Source: Hirundichthys speculiger
Lineage: Eukaryota > Chordata > Actinopteri > Beloniformes > Exocoetidae
DNA: 64,000 bases
Assembly: GCA_018398805.1 (NCBI GenBank)
Contig: JAGFBZ010000908.1
Span: 186,001 to 250,000 of the forward strand
Direction of reading: 5' to 3'
Shown here: positions 1 through 13,600 of the stretch, one piece after another
How the letters are laid out: each line of letters starts with the position of its first letter
Numbering within the stretch: the first letter of the stretch is position 1
Position numbers and translations under genes: made by a program
The notes under the pieces: generated by a model
The model's input: the letters and a program-made list of their open reading frames with translations, nothing else
Told to the model about the DNA's origin: nothing
The model's database searches: none

Positions 1-2084
1 GATACAGTTCAGAAGTATCCTTTTCAACTCGGTCTTTAGACCTCCTTTCAAAGCAGCAGGTTTTAGGGTGTTACGTTTGCATCTCATCTCTACTCCGCCT
101 CTCTCTTCTGTGGGCTGTGCCTCTTGAAACCTGTACTGCAGCTTTTACAACCTATGGCAAATACTGAATGATGCAAAGTTGGGTGGAAGTAAAGTTGGAG
201 AAGCTGGATAATTCCAATCTGATCCAGGCTTGTGATGTCACAGCCCCTTGAAAATCTGAACGGCTCACTGGATGGCATGTTTTCATAATTAGTGGCTCCA
301 AAAAAAGTGACAAAGTTCCTTTATGGATCTACTTACATGCTTTTTTTTAAAAAAAAAATGCCACTCCACACACCCAAATATGTGCTCTGAAGCGTAAGAA
401 ATTAACATTTTTATTTTTTTCATGATGTCCCCATGATGAGAACCACTACATGACTCCAAAGTGCAACGATGCATAAGTGTGTCTTCTGTTATGGTAAACT
501 ACACATTTATACAACACAAATAAATAATTACACTGGCAAAGTGTGACAATTGACTCTTGTGATGTATTGGAAATGTCAAATGTAATCACCATATACTCTA
601 TATTAGAAACTTTGTGGTAATGTTGAAGCTTGTGTAGTCCACACTGATAAGGTTTTTATGATTAAGAGCTTGAATCAATGAAAAATAATAAGCTACTAAA
701 TATTTCAAAAATGAAAGCATTCAGTCACTAATTACGGTTTGAAATTCATTATTTAGCCGTTTGGCCTGTGGTACTTTAACATTTCTGTGCGCTGTAAAAG
801 ATGATTTGATAAACGTCTAATGGGTCCCAGTAGGAAGAAAAATCAGATTGTGCACCAGAGCGGGGAGCATCATTCATACCTCCACCTCATCTGAGTCTGC
901 ACGGTGTACAAGTACCAACAGGTGGCCTTTATGAACACTGACAATATATGCTTAGATAACTAATAACTAATGACATGTGCTGTGTTTTATTACTTTATAA
1001 TATAAACCTCTGGTGCCTCACAAATGAATGACAAAACCTTCACACAATTGAGAAAGAGTCCTTAATGCAGCTTGGGTCTTGACATAAAATAAGGTCTCAA
1101 CTTTAATCAATGTTTACCCACTCCTGCACTGAATTTGACTCTTTAGGATCATTAGCAACAATAATTAGACGGAATTTCATCACAACACAGGAAGCAAATT
1201 GCCCTCCTAATAGCAGGCAAGTTAAACATCAGCACGATTGTTTCATAGCTGAATAAGCATCCACATCTCAGGAATTGTAGAGGACATAACATTATGATTA
1301 CCATTAAAAAGACCAAAGCAATATCTTCACTTCATTAAATAAGAATGGCGTTACCAGACACTGACAAATTATACTGGGATTGGACAACTCCAAATTTTCC
1401 TAGCAGAGACATTTATTCTGCTAAGAGTTGTGAAAACCACACAATGCCTTTGCTGCCCAGCGAAGCCTTTTCAACAGAAATAATAATGGATCCAGTGCCG
1501 TTCAGCCTGTTGTTTGAATGCCACTCCTTTTTTTTCCGTGGTTCCAGCAGCATACTGAGAGATCTTATTTGAGGTTACTGTGTGGCTGCGTATGCATATA
1601 CATGTCTGTGTGTGCGTGTGTTGGATTGTAATTTATATGAATTTGTCAATTCATCCAAAAAATGGCAAGCACATATGAAGTTCTGAAAGATTTAACATCC
1701 TACTCAAAAATACTTGAATGGGGCAAATGCTTTGGAACAAATATGTTTCCCTTAAAATAGTGTTTTTCAGCACACTCCCAAGTACAGCACAAACCAGTAT
1801 TTTACTACAATATCATTGTTTGTTGCACCATGTAGCTGACACACCAAGCCAGAACCAAACTGTGAGAGAGAAGCGAGTGAACAAACCATCTGCAAGAAAA
1901 ACTGACTTAAAGGTGATGTCTTTTTAAAAGTTGACATAATTTCTTCATCCCATAATGAAATATGTGTGAACTGTTCTGGTCAAAATACCCCAACAATATA
2001 GCATATAAATGTGTGAGGGGGAAGAGAGCGGAGGAAATGTTTGTGGATGCGGAGAAAGAGCGTGCAACACCTAAGAAGAGACAT

Positions 2085-2225
2085 ACACATGCGAGCGCTC
2101 GCCCATTTGAGTGTGGCGCACATTTCCTTTCTTCAGATGGAGCGTGCGTGACCGGGCACCCCTCACGCTCGGGCCCGCGCTCTCCGAGCAGAACCAACTG
2201 AGGAGCTGCACAGCAGCGGTGCGCC
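2085..2225. other. CpG-rich patch in intron 2
   Basis: About 14 CpG dinucleotides fall within roughly 140 bases, while flanking sequence is CpG-poor and AT-rich. The patch includes GCGAGCGCTCGCC and GCTCGGGCCCGCGCTC. Both strands stay open for some distance, but neither translation resembles a known protein. It could be a small CpG island, an enhancer, or part of an unrecognised mobile element. Confidence 0.45.
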
Positions 2226-3386
2226 AACTGGAAAATAACTTGAATGCCAGTGAAAAATCTTTTCTTGGAATAAATAAATGAGTTTATTTGCCAACTTGTC
2301 ACACAATTTAAAGGGTACCACGCTGTCTCAGGTCTCCGGCATGCTTTCATTCTCTTAACAGATGAAATGAACTGAAGCGCCACTGTATGGTGCGTTCACA
2401 GTCGGCAGTGAGTGAGAGTGCTAAAACTGGCTGCCGCCGTAAATAAAGAAAAAAATCTAACAAAGCACAGATGCCCACCGAACAAACAAACTAAGGTTAT
2501 CCGAGCATGCAGGTTCCACCCTAATTTTCAATTAATGTGACTTCTTTATTAAGGATCACTGATTAAAGACTATGCAGTTCCAGTCATTTCTTTTTCTTCT
2601 TTTTAACTTTCTCAAAAAAAAGCCATAAAATTGTCCACTATCCACTATCTGATGATGACAATGATGATGATGGCTGTGCAGATGATGAATTGTCATGTGG
2701 TAATGCAGTTCCCCCTCCCTCTGTCAATTTTTCCCTTTCAGCTTTACATTTTGATCACTAACAGTGATTGCCCAATCCATCAGCAGCGACCAGCCCTGCT
2801 TCTTCTGGAAAGTCAGGCTGGACACAATGGCGGAGGGATATCGCATGTCAGACAGCTTCATGGTAGATGACTTTAATATCCGCTACAGTAGCCAGCACGG
2901 CCATACACCAGAATCATTCAATAGCCAATGAAGCCGCAGGCCACTAAACCAATATGGCGTGCTATGGCAGAATGGATGTGTTCCATAGAAGTGCTTTCAG
3001 TCGCAGTGTAATTTAATCCAGCCCTTAGGACAAGTAGCTCGCAACAGGAAGAAAAAAAAAAAGAAAAGAAAAAAAACATGATAGAGGTTCAGGGGGTGAA
3101 TGAAGTTTATAACCTCAAACTAACCCCCATCTACGCTCCAAAGTCACAGGACTTTCATTTTCCCTTATCTCATTTTCTGTGACTGTCAATGCAAATTGGC
3201 TGTAAAAGCAGAGGAAGATCTGGTTACTTTCTAACAGACAAATGGCCAAAATACCACTATGCTGAAAGGCATACGGGAGAGATGGGGGGCTTTTTCTCAT
3301 TTTCTGTACACAAGCATGAGAGGAACTGCACCTATTTGCCACAGAGAAAATGCCAAACATTAGTGAAGGGCTTGTTTTTGTTGTTG

Positions 3387-3428
3387 TTTTTTTTTTTTTT
3401 TTTGTGTGTGCTAACCCTAACCCTAAGT
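3387..3428. repeat. T17 tract, short TG run and telomere-like CCCTAA repeats
   Basis: A run of 17 T is followed by GTGTGTG and then by CTAACCCTAACCCTAAG, just before the SINE tail at 3431. Only two full CCCTAA units are present, so this is better seen as SINE-associated or chance simple sequence than as an interstitial telomere. Confidence 0.7.
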
Positions 3429-3430
3429 CT

Positions 3431-3766
3431 TCCATCCATCCATCCATCATCTATACACGCTTAATCCTCTGTAGGGTCACGGGGACCAGGGGTCCACCCT
3501 GGACAGGTTGCCAGTCCATCGCAGGGCCACATATAGACGAACAACCACTCACACTCACAATCACCCCTACGGGCCATTTAGAACTACCAATCAACTTGAC
3601 ATGCACGTCATTGGACTCTGGGAGGAAGCCGGAGTACCCAGAGGAAGCCCACGCAAGCACAGGGAGAACATGCAAACTCCACACAGAAAGACCCCTGGTG
3701 AGATTCAAACCAGGAACCTTGTTGCTGTGAGGTAACAGTGGTAACCACCAAGCCTTCGTGATGCCC
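3431..3766 (-). mobile_element. tRNA-derived teleost SINE, nearly complete, (ATGG)n tail
   Basis: Read on the minus strand, the element begins near GGGCATCACGAAGGC and runs through a tRNA-like head containing TGGTGGTTACCACTG (box A region) and GGTTTGAATCT (box B, plus coordinates 3701-3711). It then passes the well-known fish segments TGTGTGGAGTTTGCATGTTC, TACTCCGGCTTCCTCCCA and GCGATGGACTGGCAACCTGT, and ends in GGATTAAGCG...ATGGATGGATGG. The length of about 336 bp is close to full for this class. It lies in the same orientation as efna5. The open frames here are accidental. No clear target-site duplication was found. The class is well recognised; the exact family name was not assigned. Confidence 0.88.
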
Positions 3767-4915
3767 TACTCAAGTATTATAAGTATAAAATACTACAGTG
3801 CAGGGCAAGGGCACAAAATGTGAAACGAATAAAGCACAGACGTCTCGACTGGTTGTCAGGTTAACAGTGTCATAAAAAGTCAGAACAGAGTTCAGCTCAG
3901 CTACGCGATCTTTCAACAGTGTCTCTAAGAGGAAAAAACACAACAACACCTGAAAGTCACTAGCCACCTGGAGCTGCATTTACAGCACCGATAAAACTTC
4001 ATAGATGCAAAGATGAGAAAAGCTATAAATGTTTAATGGTTTTGCACACCTGAAATTCTAAAACACACTGCATGTTGAGCGTGTAACTTGCGATGCATTT
4101 TGAACAAGCAGTAGTAAGCACACCACCTGACCATGGCTGCTCCTGCTTTCAGGTGCTTTCAGGTGCTTTCCAGTGTGCGAAGGAGAGACATCTCAGTTCC
4201 ACTTTATTACCAAGCTTTGATAAAACATCATTTCCCAAGGGTGCTCTTGCTTGGTTCAGTTTCTCTGCCAAGAACCAGACAATGTCACATGTACTACAAG
4301 CTGAATAGAAGCATAACATAATGCAGAGAGAAGAGCCTTCTTTTTTTGAGAGATGCACTATTGTGCAGCAGAAGAAGTGAGCTATAACTTTCAAACTGTC
4401 TCAATTCTACTCTCCTGTGAATTCCATTGCCATTTTAGGGAAGGGTTTTTTTGTGTGTGCGACAAAAGCGTTGTGAAAAACTTTGGCTGAAATGCAAAGC
4501 ATGAAAGCATCCGCTAAGATCACTGTCATGCCACCTTGAACGCTCCGCGGTGAAGCTGAAAAAACATGGCTGAAAAATAATGCATCTCTCGCTCTGGCAG
4601 TTTCATCCATTTAGATCTGATACAACATGTGGCTGCTGTATTTCCAGCACTTCGAGGGCACCTCTGGTGTGAATGGGTTGATACCGAAACATTAGTTTGA
4701 GAAAGAGCCATTAAATGCTGTGAGTCATATTAAGTTACTGGTGAGGTTTCCATGTAGTTTTCATTCCAGTATCAATACAGTGCAAATACTGAAATGATGA
4801 CAGGATTAAGACATGAAACTAATCTTTTCTCACATCTCATTCAAGTCATTTTATAAATTGGCTGTCAATCAGCTGCACATATTCTATTTTTTTGCACAAT
4901 GCAAGTATGGTAGTT

Positions 4916-5257
<342 letters not shown>

Positions 5258-7512
5258 TTTTTTCTTTTTTACTTGAATCTAAAAGTCACATGAAGAAATC
5301 CAGCCATGTGTATGCGTGTAAATGAGTTGTCACGACTCTCAGTTGTAGGTTTGAATAAAGAATCGAAACAGAAAGATGCACGTCTTCCTAGAACTAGTAT
5401 TTCGCTGAAATTTACAAGCACCAACAATCTCATGCTCTCACTTTAATAAATTTACATGGTTTGATTTGTCTACAAATCTTCCGCTGCAGCAGATATTCAC
5501 TCACATACATATGCATGCTTTCCAAATGATAACATACTGGAGTGTCCAAACATGCTTGGAAGAAAGCGGTTTGTGGGTCTCTCAAGTAGATGAAAACATT
5601 TATTCATGGATTTTTCCGCAAAAGAGTGAGTGTAAAGTAGAAATGGTCACAGGGATGCAGGATGGCAGGACAATAAATGTCATGATAGGAAAAATACGGG
5701 GCTGGGCTGTCTCCGAGGGCTGTGCAGTGAGGCATCTTTACAGCAGCAATGATCTAGAACCGGCCGCACAGGGTCAGAGGGGTGCAATACATACAGGGAG
5801 TTTCATCAAAAGGCCACGCACTGTCACAATCTAGCATCTGTGCACACACACAGACTCACAGTCTCTGTCTCCATGTAATACGCCTCTCATCTGTGGAATT
5901 TTCACTGAATTGGAGAGCAGCCTCTGTGTTGCGTGCATTCTTGGTTTATCGAGGGTGGTATTCGTAACCTCTGGGTCGCAAGGGGCTTTCTGGCAACAAT
6001 GTTGAACACCTGTCCTCTTGGTAGGGATGCCGCCAATTAAGCACGGACACTTGAAGCACCGTCAGAGTGATGATGTTCACCGCAGAGTTGCCCTGCCCAC
6101 GCACACACAGCTTGGACTGACTGGCTCATTTCTGGAGAAGCGAGTTAAAATCGAAAGAGACCCACTGTCTCATGTTGTAAGAGCACAACCTTGCAAGAAT
6201 TGTGAGAAAAGCTTTAATTGAAATGTGCCCCTGATGTCTGTAAAAAGGAATCCTCAAGCCCCGGATCACTCAAAAGGATAAATCTGTCTGGAGGACCTTG
6301 GAGCCTCAGGATTAACATACAAAGGAAGCATTGTAAAATCTCCTTCTTTCTACTGCACTACAGTACAAAATGCCTATTTGGTCTTGAAAATTCTTTAAAG
6401 AAAACAATTCACGGTTCATTGGAAAAGTGGAAAGGGGTTATAAAGACTAGGAACTATGTGATCAAAGGATTCCCAAGATGGTGCACAATAATGGGGAGGG
6501 AAAAAGAAAGTTAGTTGATTTTCTTTCAATGTCTCAAACATTTTTAGATGCTGTTAAAAATGTATTCTGCTCAACTGTATTAAAATCTCAGAGCAACAGC
6601 TCTACAGCTCCCTAGCTGTTTCAGTGCCGGGTTGGATTTGTGACTCTAAAGAATGGATCTTTTTAAATCAAACAGCTTTGTGCTTGGCTTACTGTAGTCT
6701 GCAGTTTGTGCAGACAAACTGCATGGAATTACAATCATACTACAAACCAACAACTTGTTTGAAGGATCAAATAGCAATCTGAGCAAAGTCTGATTTTAGT
6801 GCCTTTAGTTGTCACTTAATGCATGTTTGTTATAATGGAACTGTTTAATGTAAAAACCAAGCGACAAATTGAACCGAGCAATTTGTCGTTTGTACGATTG
6901 TGCGTTTCCTCTAGCTCTGATTTGTATATTTGTGTGCATCTGTGTATACGTGAGCATGAGCGAGCATGAAATTCGGTTTTTCAGTGTTTACACGTGGAGG
7001 GTAAATACCAGTGTAAGGGTGTTTACAAGCAAGACATGGAGGTGCTCATCTGTAACATTTCATTTAAAACATGTCAGTGGAGGTCCAGGAAGAGCAATGC
7101 ATCTCTCTTTCTGCTCTGAAATGTCACTGACTTAATGGTGACATCCTCCCATCTGCTTGTCCCAGCTTCTGTGTATATGTACACTCAGGGCCAGTGAGAG
7201 AATGTGAATTAGGATGTGTACGGATGTGTGTGTGATGTTTCAGCTGCCCTTCTCTGTGCCTCAGCAGTCAGATTTGTTGCTTGTGGCCCTGACTGCAAAT
7301 GAACCAGAGGATGTTTGGGTGAGTGAGCTCATAAAAAGGGACGGGATGGGCATTTGTAACGTGCACCGCACGCACACACAACGCACTCCAGCACACACCT
7401 GATGAGCAGTCGCACGCGTGTTAAGCTTGTGTTATCAATTGAGTGAGCTCCCTGGCACGTTGGCAAAGGGACAGCAGTGAGACGCAGCCAGAAGCTGCTA
7501 ATGGCACAAGAG
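5258..7512. other. Intronic sequence without recognised features
   Basis: Ordinary intronic sequence follows the exon's acceptor on the gene's 5' side. A somewhat GC-richer block lies near 5690-5780 and short CA/GT stretches occur near 5838, 6930 and 7370. An open frame of 122 codons at 5466-5834 shows no domain or compositional sign of coding. No RNA gene or promoter was recognised. Confidence 0.6.
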
Positions 7513-7623
7513 TGAGAAAGAGAGAGAGGGTGAGAAACAGACTGGCAGAGAGAGAGAGAGAGAAAGAGAGAGAGAACCTGGTTCTCAAAGAAGGTGGTGG
7601 AATACAAAAAAGAGAGAGAGAGC
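7513..7623. repeat. Interrupted (GA)n microsatellite
   Basis: Two blocks of GAGAGA repeats, at about 7513-7577 and 7611-7623, are separated by unique sequence. The plus strand is purine-rich throughout. The overlapping open frames consist of Arg/Glu or Ser/Leu runs and are artefacts of the repeat. Confidence 0.9.
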
Positions 7624-10600
7624 CAGGCTGAATACTGCAGATAGCATTGCCAGGCTCCTTGTGAATCTTTAAAGGGAAAGGAGTAACCATGAAAGGGTAC
7701 TACTACATGAGAGTTAGATCAGCCATGTCCATTTGGTCCATTTTTTCCCTTTTTTTTTTAAGATTTACTGTGTTTGTTGTCCTTCCAAAATCATAGAGAT
7801 CGTGGGACTAATGTGGGAGGTTTAGGTGCAGCCGGTGTCTTGTTTATACTAAAGCTACACTGCAGTTACACAAACACACAACTTTTCAGCAGAGAGAGCA
7901 ACAACGTTATGCTCCATTGAAATGTAAATCGATGCTCTGTTTGGATCCAGAAGAGTTAAATGTAGGCAGGACAGACTGTGCAGTCGGACTGGGGTCAGTA
8001 GAGGAGAATAACTGGAATGGTACTGCGGGATAAACTAATCCAGAGGCCGGACGTAAACACTGCATCACAGCTGGCCGTTTCACGCCATGTGTTTACCAGC
8101 GAAGCAGTGCGTAGATCATTTCATATCATAGGGTTCTGCATCAGTGTGCTGACCTTTTTAAACTGAAAGAATAAGGCCTGCAAATGTGACTAAATGGGCC
8201 AATTAAATGAAACATTGTTTTTGTGTTTGATCTTTAAGCATTCAGTAAGCATTTATAGCAGCTCCTTCCACCTCTTGCACCTGTTGCCATGTTCAGAATA
8301 AAGATAAAAGGTTGTGTTGGTTGGCCTATTTGTCTACGAATATACTGTTTATGGCCATAGATGTTGAGATCTTTTCTTTCATTTAAGCTGTTTTCATACC
8401 CCCCGGAGAATCAGCCACCACATGTGGTACACAGCTTGTCTGTTTTTGTCAGATGTCTCATGCCACTAGGAATTCACTACGTAGTTCAGGCAAAGCGTGG
8501 CAGGACACGATTCAAAAAGTATGTTGTGGTCACAAGGCTGGCTCTTAATTTGGTCACAAACAGAGTCTCTCCGTTCCTTGAGCTGCCTGATGAGGCGGGA
8601 GATGTCTGTTGTCAGACATGAGCTGCACACACAAGTTCACTGAAACGGCTTTTCTTTTTGGGGAGGTGAAAAAAAAATAGTAAAAAAGCAACTGAAAAGT
8701 TGCTAAATCAACGTACAAAAGTTGTGTATGAACAGAAACAGTCACTGTAAATTCCAGCAGAAGCGTCTTGCAGTGAAAATGCCGTTGGTTTCTGGGTAAT
8801 TTGTCTTTTCCAGCTGCTTCTGGGGCTTATTTTTTACCCACCTGTTTGTATAGGAATCATAAAGTGGCCCTTGTTAAAATAATTTATCTTTACATGACAT
8901 GTTGGTTATAAAATATACAGGACATGCTGGTGTCTTTGGGTTCTCACTGTGATCCATCTCGTGTGTGGCTTCTGGTTGTAAAAACCCAAGACGACACAGT
9001 TGTTCATAATAATTTTCCATTGCTGGATCATAAATTGGTCAAGTCATGGGCCTCGACAGACGTTCTGCATACTTTTTACGTTAGAGTTAAACAGACAGGC
9101 TCTACGCAGACAACTTCCATTTGCATTCCCACATACCGCTCCTCTTTATAATGTCCGGAAAACTCCAAGGTTTTACTTCCCAAGTGAGAGACAAAGCTGT
9201 TGCAAATCATTTAAGAAACTGTCCAGATGGAACTGGTTCGAACTTGTCCTCGCTCCTCCCCCAATGCCACACACATGCACTTACGCCACCCGACCTCAGT
9301 CACTTCCCTGTTTTTTATGACATACTTCTGGAAACAATTTTTTCCCATTCGTGTGAAAAACTGTGGCAGCCTCGAGCGGATCCCTTCAAGCGTTCAAAAA
9401 AGGTAATTAAGGAGCAAACTTGGATGGGAGGCTAATTGTCAAATGGTGATAATTACATGTCTTTGTTGTGCCACAGCTGTCCCAGTGAGCCGTGGGTCAC
9501 AACGCAAAGCCAGGGAAATCAGCTGGACACGTACCCCGGGCACTCTCGTGTGTTTATCAGAGAGAGGGAGATAATTGTTATTACCAGCTGATTACATTTT
9601 CACACCATCTCCTCGGGCCCTCAGGTTAAAAACTGAGGGGCCAAGTAATGTCAGCACACACACATAGACACACAAACACTCGGCCATACAAACAGAGTCA
9701 CAAACAGAGTGAGTGAGCTTGGCGGAGCTGGAACAGTGAAGTGAATGCAGGGTAAGGTGGAACACCACTGCAGTTGCTGATTGGCTCATTTCCATTTCAA
9801 TTACACAGCCCAGTGACATCGCAGTGCGTGTACTGGGATGCACGCACACTCACTCGCTGAGAGACAAACACACACAAGTGCATGTGCACGGTGCACACAC
9901 TGAACTCTGTGCAGTCCCATCAGCCACTTCTCTAAGCTGTGCATTGGTGGCTGCAGACAGACAGCAAGGAGCACACGGAGAGATGGATAACCTTAGTAAA
10001 AGAGAAAGACAGAGGAGGAAAAGAGCGAGAACTCAGAGGCAGACACAAGCAGAGAGCAATCACACTCATCTAACCATTTGAGTAAGTGTGATTCAAAAGA
10101 TTTGGCGAGGAGGAACTTCTCAAAGTACCGCATCACGACTGTAAATACCATTGATCGAAGGTGTCGCTCTGAAGTACAGATGGAGGTTAATTTGTATAAC
10201 ACTTGATGCTCGTAGATTAATTGGTTCAATTATTATCATTATTTTAGGTTACAGGTTAGGGCACATATGAGAGTGCTTACAATCTGACTCCACAATTCTA
10301 ACCTTCTGTCTGGGATGTTAATAGGACCTAAAACCGATAGAACCGAAAGAAGATTTTTATTTATTTATTTTTCCATTAGGGTCACAGCAGAAATATACAA
10401 TTTTTACAATAAGAATGAACAGTTAATTAGTACACATACTGTTAATATGGTTAAGTTTTTATGTAGAATGAAATGCCTGAAGGCATCTTTCTTTATGTCC
10501 TTCAGTCTTCTCCTCAAAGTTACAACTGTCTGGATGGCAAAATCAAATAGGAAAAAGAAATCACCCAAGTGTCTCTTCCTCTTTTCTGTTCACTTTCCTA

Positions 10601-13600
10601 TTTTCCATCGCTTCTACCCTCTTCTTTCTTTTTCTACTTGAGTTTCCCACATTTCCCCGTCTGACTCATGACCCCAAATCAGATCTATTTACAATATTTC
10701 AGTGCCCCCCTCCACCCCTGTGAAATTCCTACATCAGATATATTTTCAATTCAGTATCCTCTGGCAATTTTCCCCGGTTTGATAAATCAAATCACAGTAA
10801 CCGAGAAGCTAGAAGATGTACTGAGAGCTTAAAAAGGTGGATCTGTTGTCTTCCCTACCCCCCCACAGCATATTTCTGATGAGTGTGTGTGTGTGTGTGT
10901 GTGTGAGAGAGCTTCAGGGAGGAGGTGGTGGAGTATGTGCATTATGCTCGGGTGACGAATCATTTGTTGATTTTGGTCCAGAGGGAAAATATGTTTTGTC
11001 AAGAGGGGATGAACTCCGACTGAACCCCGACCAGGCGTACACATGCGAAGACCTTTTTGGGACCTTTCAGCACATCGCAAACACATCTCAATATAGTTTG
11101 CACAGTTGTCTAATTACAGATTATTGGTTTGGATGTGAGGATGAAAGAGACAGCCAGTTAAAAGAAAGAATGCACTGACAGACAGACGGAGGCAGGAGGA
11201 AAGAAGGGCGAGCCTGTTGCACTTCATCATTCGGATTTTTTTTTCACAGCAGCGAGAAAAGGACTTGACCTTCCAGACAGATATTCTCTATTCTCTCGCT
11301 TTAACTGATGGGGAAAGGATTGCAACGGTGAAAAGGGAAGAGAGGTGAAGGACTGACAGCTGCATTATGTATTTCCACTCCACGATCATCTTGACTGTAT
11401 GATTAAATTTCTCGCAAGCACAAAATTGTAGCAATTTTCGACTTTGAGACAGAAAAAAAGGAAGATTTTTTGTCTGACGCACTGGCTAGAAAGGTGAAAA
11501 TCATCTTCTGGGATGTTCATATTACAGCTCATAACAGTTAGAAATACAGTAATAAAACCATGTAAACCACACAGCAACAAACTAGGCTCTAACATAATAG
11601 TATAAGAATAGTTAAAGCACCATTTGTGGTATAACCAGATGACCTGATTCTTTTTTATAATAGTATACCTGTGGACACCGGGGTCATTTTTCTTGCAATT
11701 TCTTCCTGTTTGTGATTTGGTTGGAGCAAAGCCATCGTGTTTCTAGATGTCAGCAAAGATTAGTGGCAGGAGAAGTGATGGTTCATAAACATGAAAATGA
11801 GAAAACAAGTATTATCCTCTCTTGAAGTTTGAAGGCCATGCAAAGCTTCTGTTGTTCAAAGGCAAAGCATGGAAAGTGTAAAGCATCAAGTTAAAGATGC
11901 TGCGTTTCTTGAATAATTTTAATGAATTGTCCCTGTTTTAATCTTCGTAAGTGTTTAATGGCCAACAAAGGAAAATAGCTCATGCCTGTTTGGGACGTCA
12001 TAACGCTGCCTGGATGTGATTTTAGTAACAGCTGTGAGTTACAGTTTTCATTTACATTATCTTCGCACAATTTTGTTAATTCTTTCTGACTCACTGAAAA
12101 GCTTTTTGAGCTCTATTTACACTTTTGTTATTCACGTTTGTTTACACTGGTGCACTTTAAGGGGCATGGTGACACATTGTGGATCTTGAGGTGTATTAAG
12201 GATCATCATCTGTTACAGAAACCAACTTCTTTGATAAGATGATAAGATGTTTTTCTTTAACTCAAAATATTTTCAAGATGTAGCTTGATCAGTGGACAGA
12301 ACCCTTTTCACAAAATATATCCAGCTTTTTACGTGTTCATTAGCAAACCTTTGACACTTAACTTTGTGGTGATCACAAGTTTGACAGGTACTGTGTGTCT
12401 TTGCATGAAGAATTTATGCACGTTACTGTACAGTTATGGCTAAATTATCTAAATCTCCCTGAAGTTTTGCTTTCCCAGTGAGCCTGCCTAGGTGAGGAAA
12501 GCCTCTCTTAAAGTTTTTGTTGTGTCCCAGACCTTGGCTTGACCTCAAACACTCCTTTTGAATATCAAACTGCATCTTTTTTTAAAAGACTACTTGAATA
12601 ATGCTTTGCTATCCTGTCATTTCCTTCCACCTCTTTGTGGGCACAAGGTATCTAAATGTTGTGCCAAGCAGCAGCTTGTTTGAACAGCTCTTTACTCCTG
12701 GTTGTTGGGGTGAGTTTTGAAGAATAAGGGGATGTTATCAAGCTTTTATATTTATATAACCTGAGCCTTTTCTTTTCACGCTAAAATCGAATGGAAGAGA
12801 AACAGATTAATCTTTGTCACAGTGTTGAAAGTAATGTTTCACGTGTCAGTTGCAGCTACAATGGAATTACTTCAGTTTTTAATTGTTCTCGGTAACAGGG
12901 GTTTTGACTTGGCTTGCCCAAATTCTTTTGATGCCAATTTGTTGTCTAAAAGCTCCGGTGTACTTTTGCACCTAAATCTTGGCTATGACAGCCTTCTTGG
13001 AGATGTTAGATGAGACTGAGGTGAGTCACACCGTTAGAATTGGATATACATTACGTCTGCTGGGGGAGAGAGGCAGCTACCAAGACAGGGAGGCCAGTGA
13101 AGTCAGAGGAGGAACACGCCAGAATGTCACACCGTCGTAGGAGTTGACAGCCACATTCCCAACTGGCTAACTAGCCGATAGGCTTACAGCGCTGGGAGGG
13201 TTAGCGGATAGGACACGGTGACATCAGACCTATAGAATATCACATATTACTGCCTCTGGGGCATGTGGAGAGCTGGAGAGGGTGTGAATGTAAGCATATT
13301 TTAATGTTTATATGTTCTATCTGGTGCAAGGGACAAACACACACATAAGTGCATAGCTGCTTGTCATGGTACATTTTACTGTGCCCATCTGCTGTAGCTT
13401 TATGGACGATGTTCCTCAGGGCTCAGAACAGGTGGTCACCCCAGAATAATGTACTGACTCTCATCTGCAAGAAACGCAGCGGCATGCATTCCTTCATCTC
13501 ATCTTTTCACATCTACTTTCATTACCTCTTCTTTCCAGAGCCTCTCTCTCTCCTTCTCAACATCTTTCCATCCCTTATCCTCTCACTCTTTTTTCAAACC

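Noticed and set aside
1907..2383. 158-codon minus-strand open frame
   Set aside because: No domain, no conserved motif, spans a CpG-rich patch that lowers stop-codon frequency, and sits inside an efna5 intron.
3410..3427. Interstitial telomeric repeat
   Set aside because: Only two CCCTAA units, next to other simple sequence; too short for a telomere fusion remnant.
3350..3730. 126-codon open frame containing Pro/Thr-rich segments
   Set aside because: Lies within the SINE and its poly-T flank; it is a translation of the repeat.
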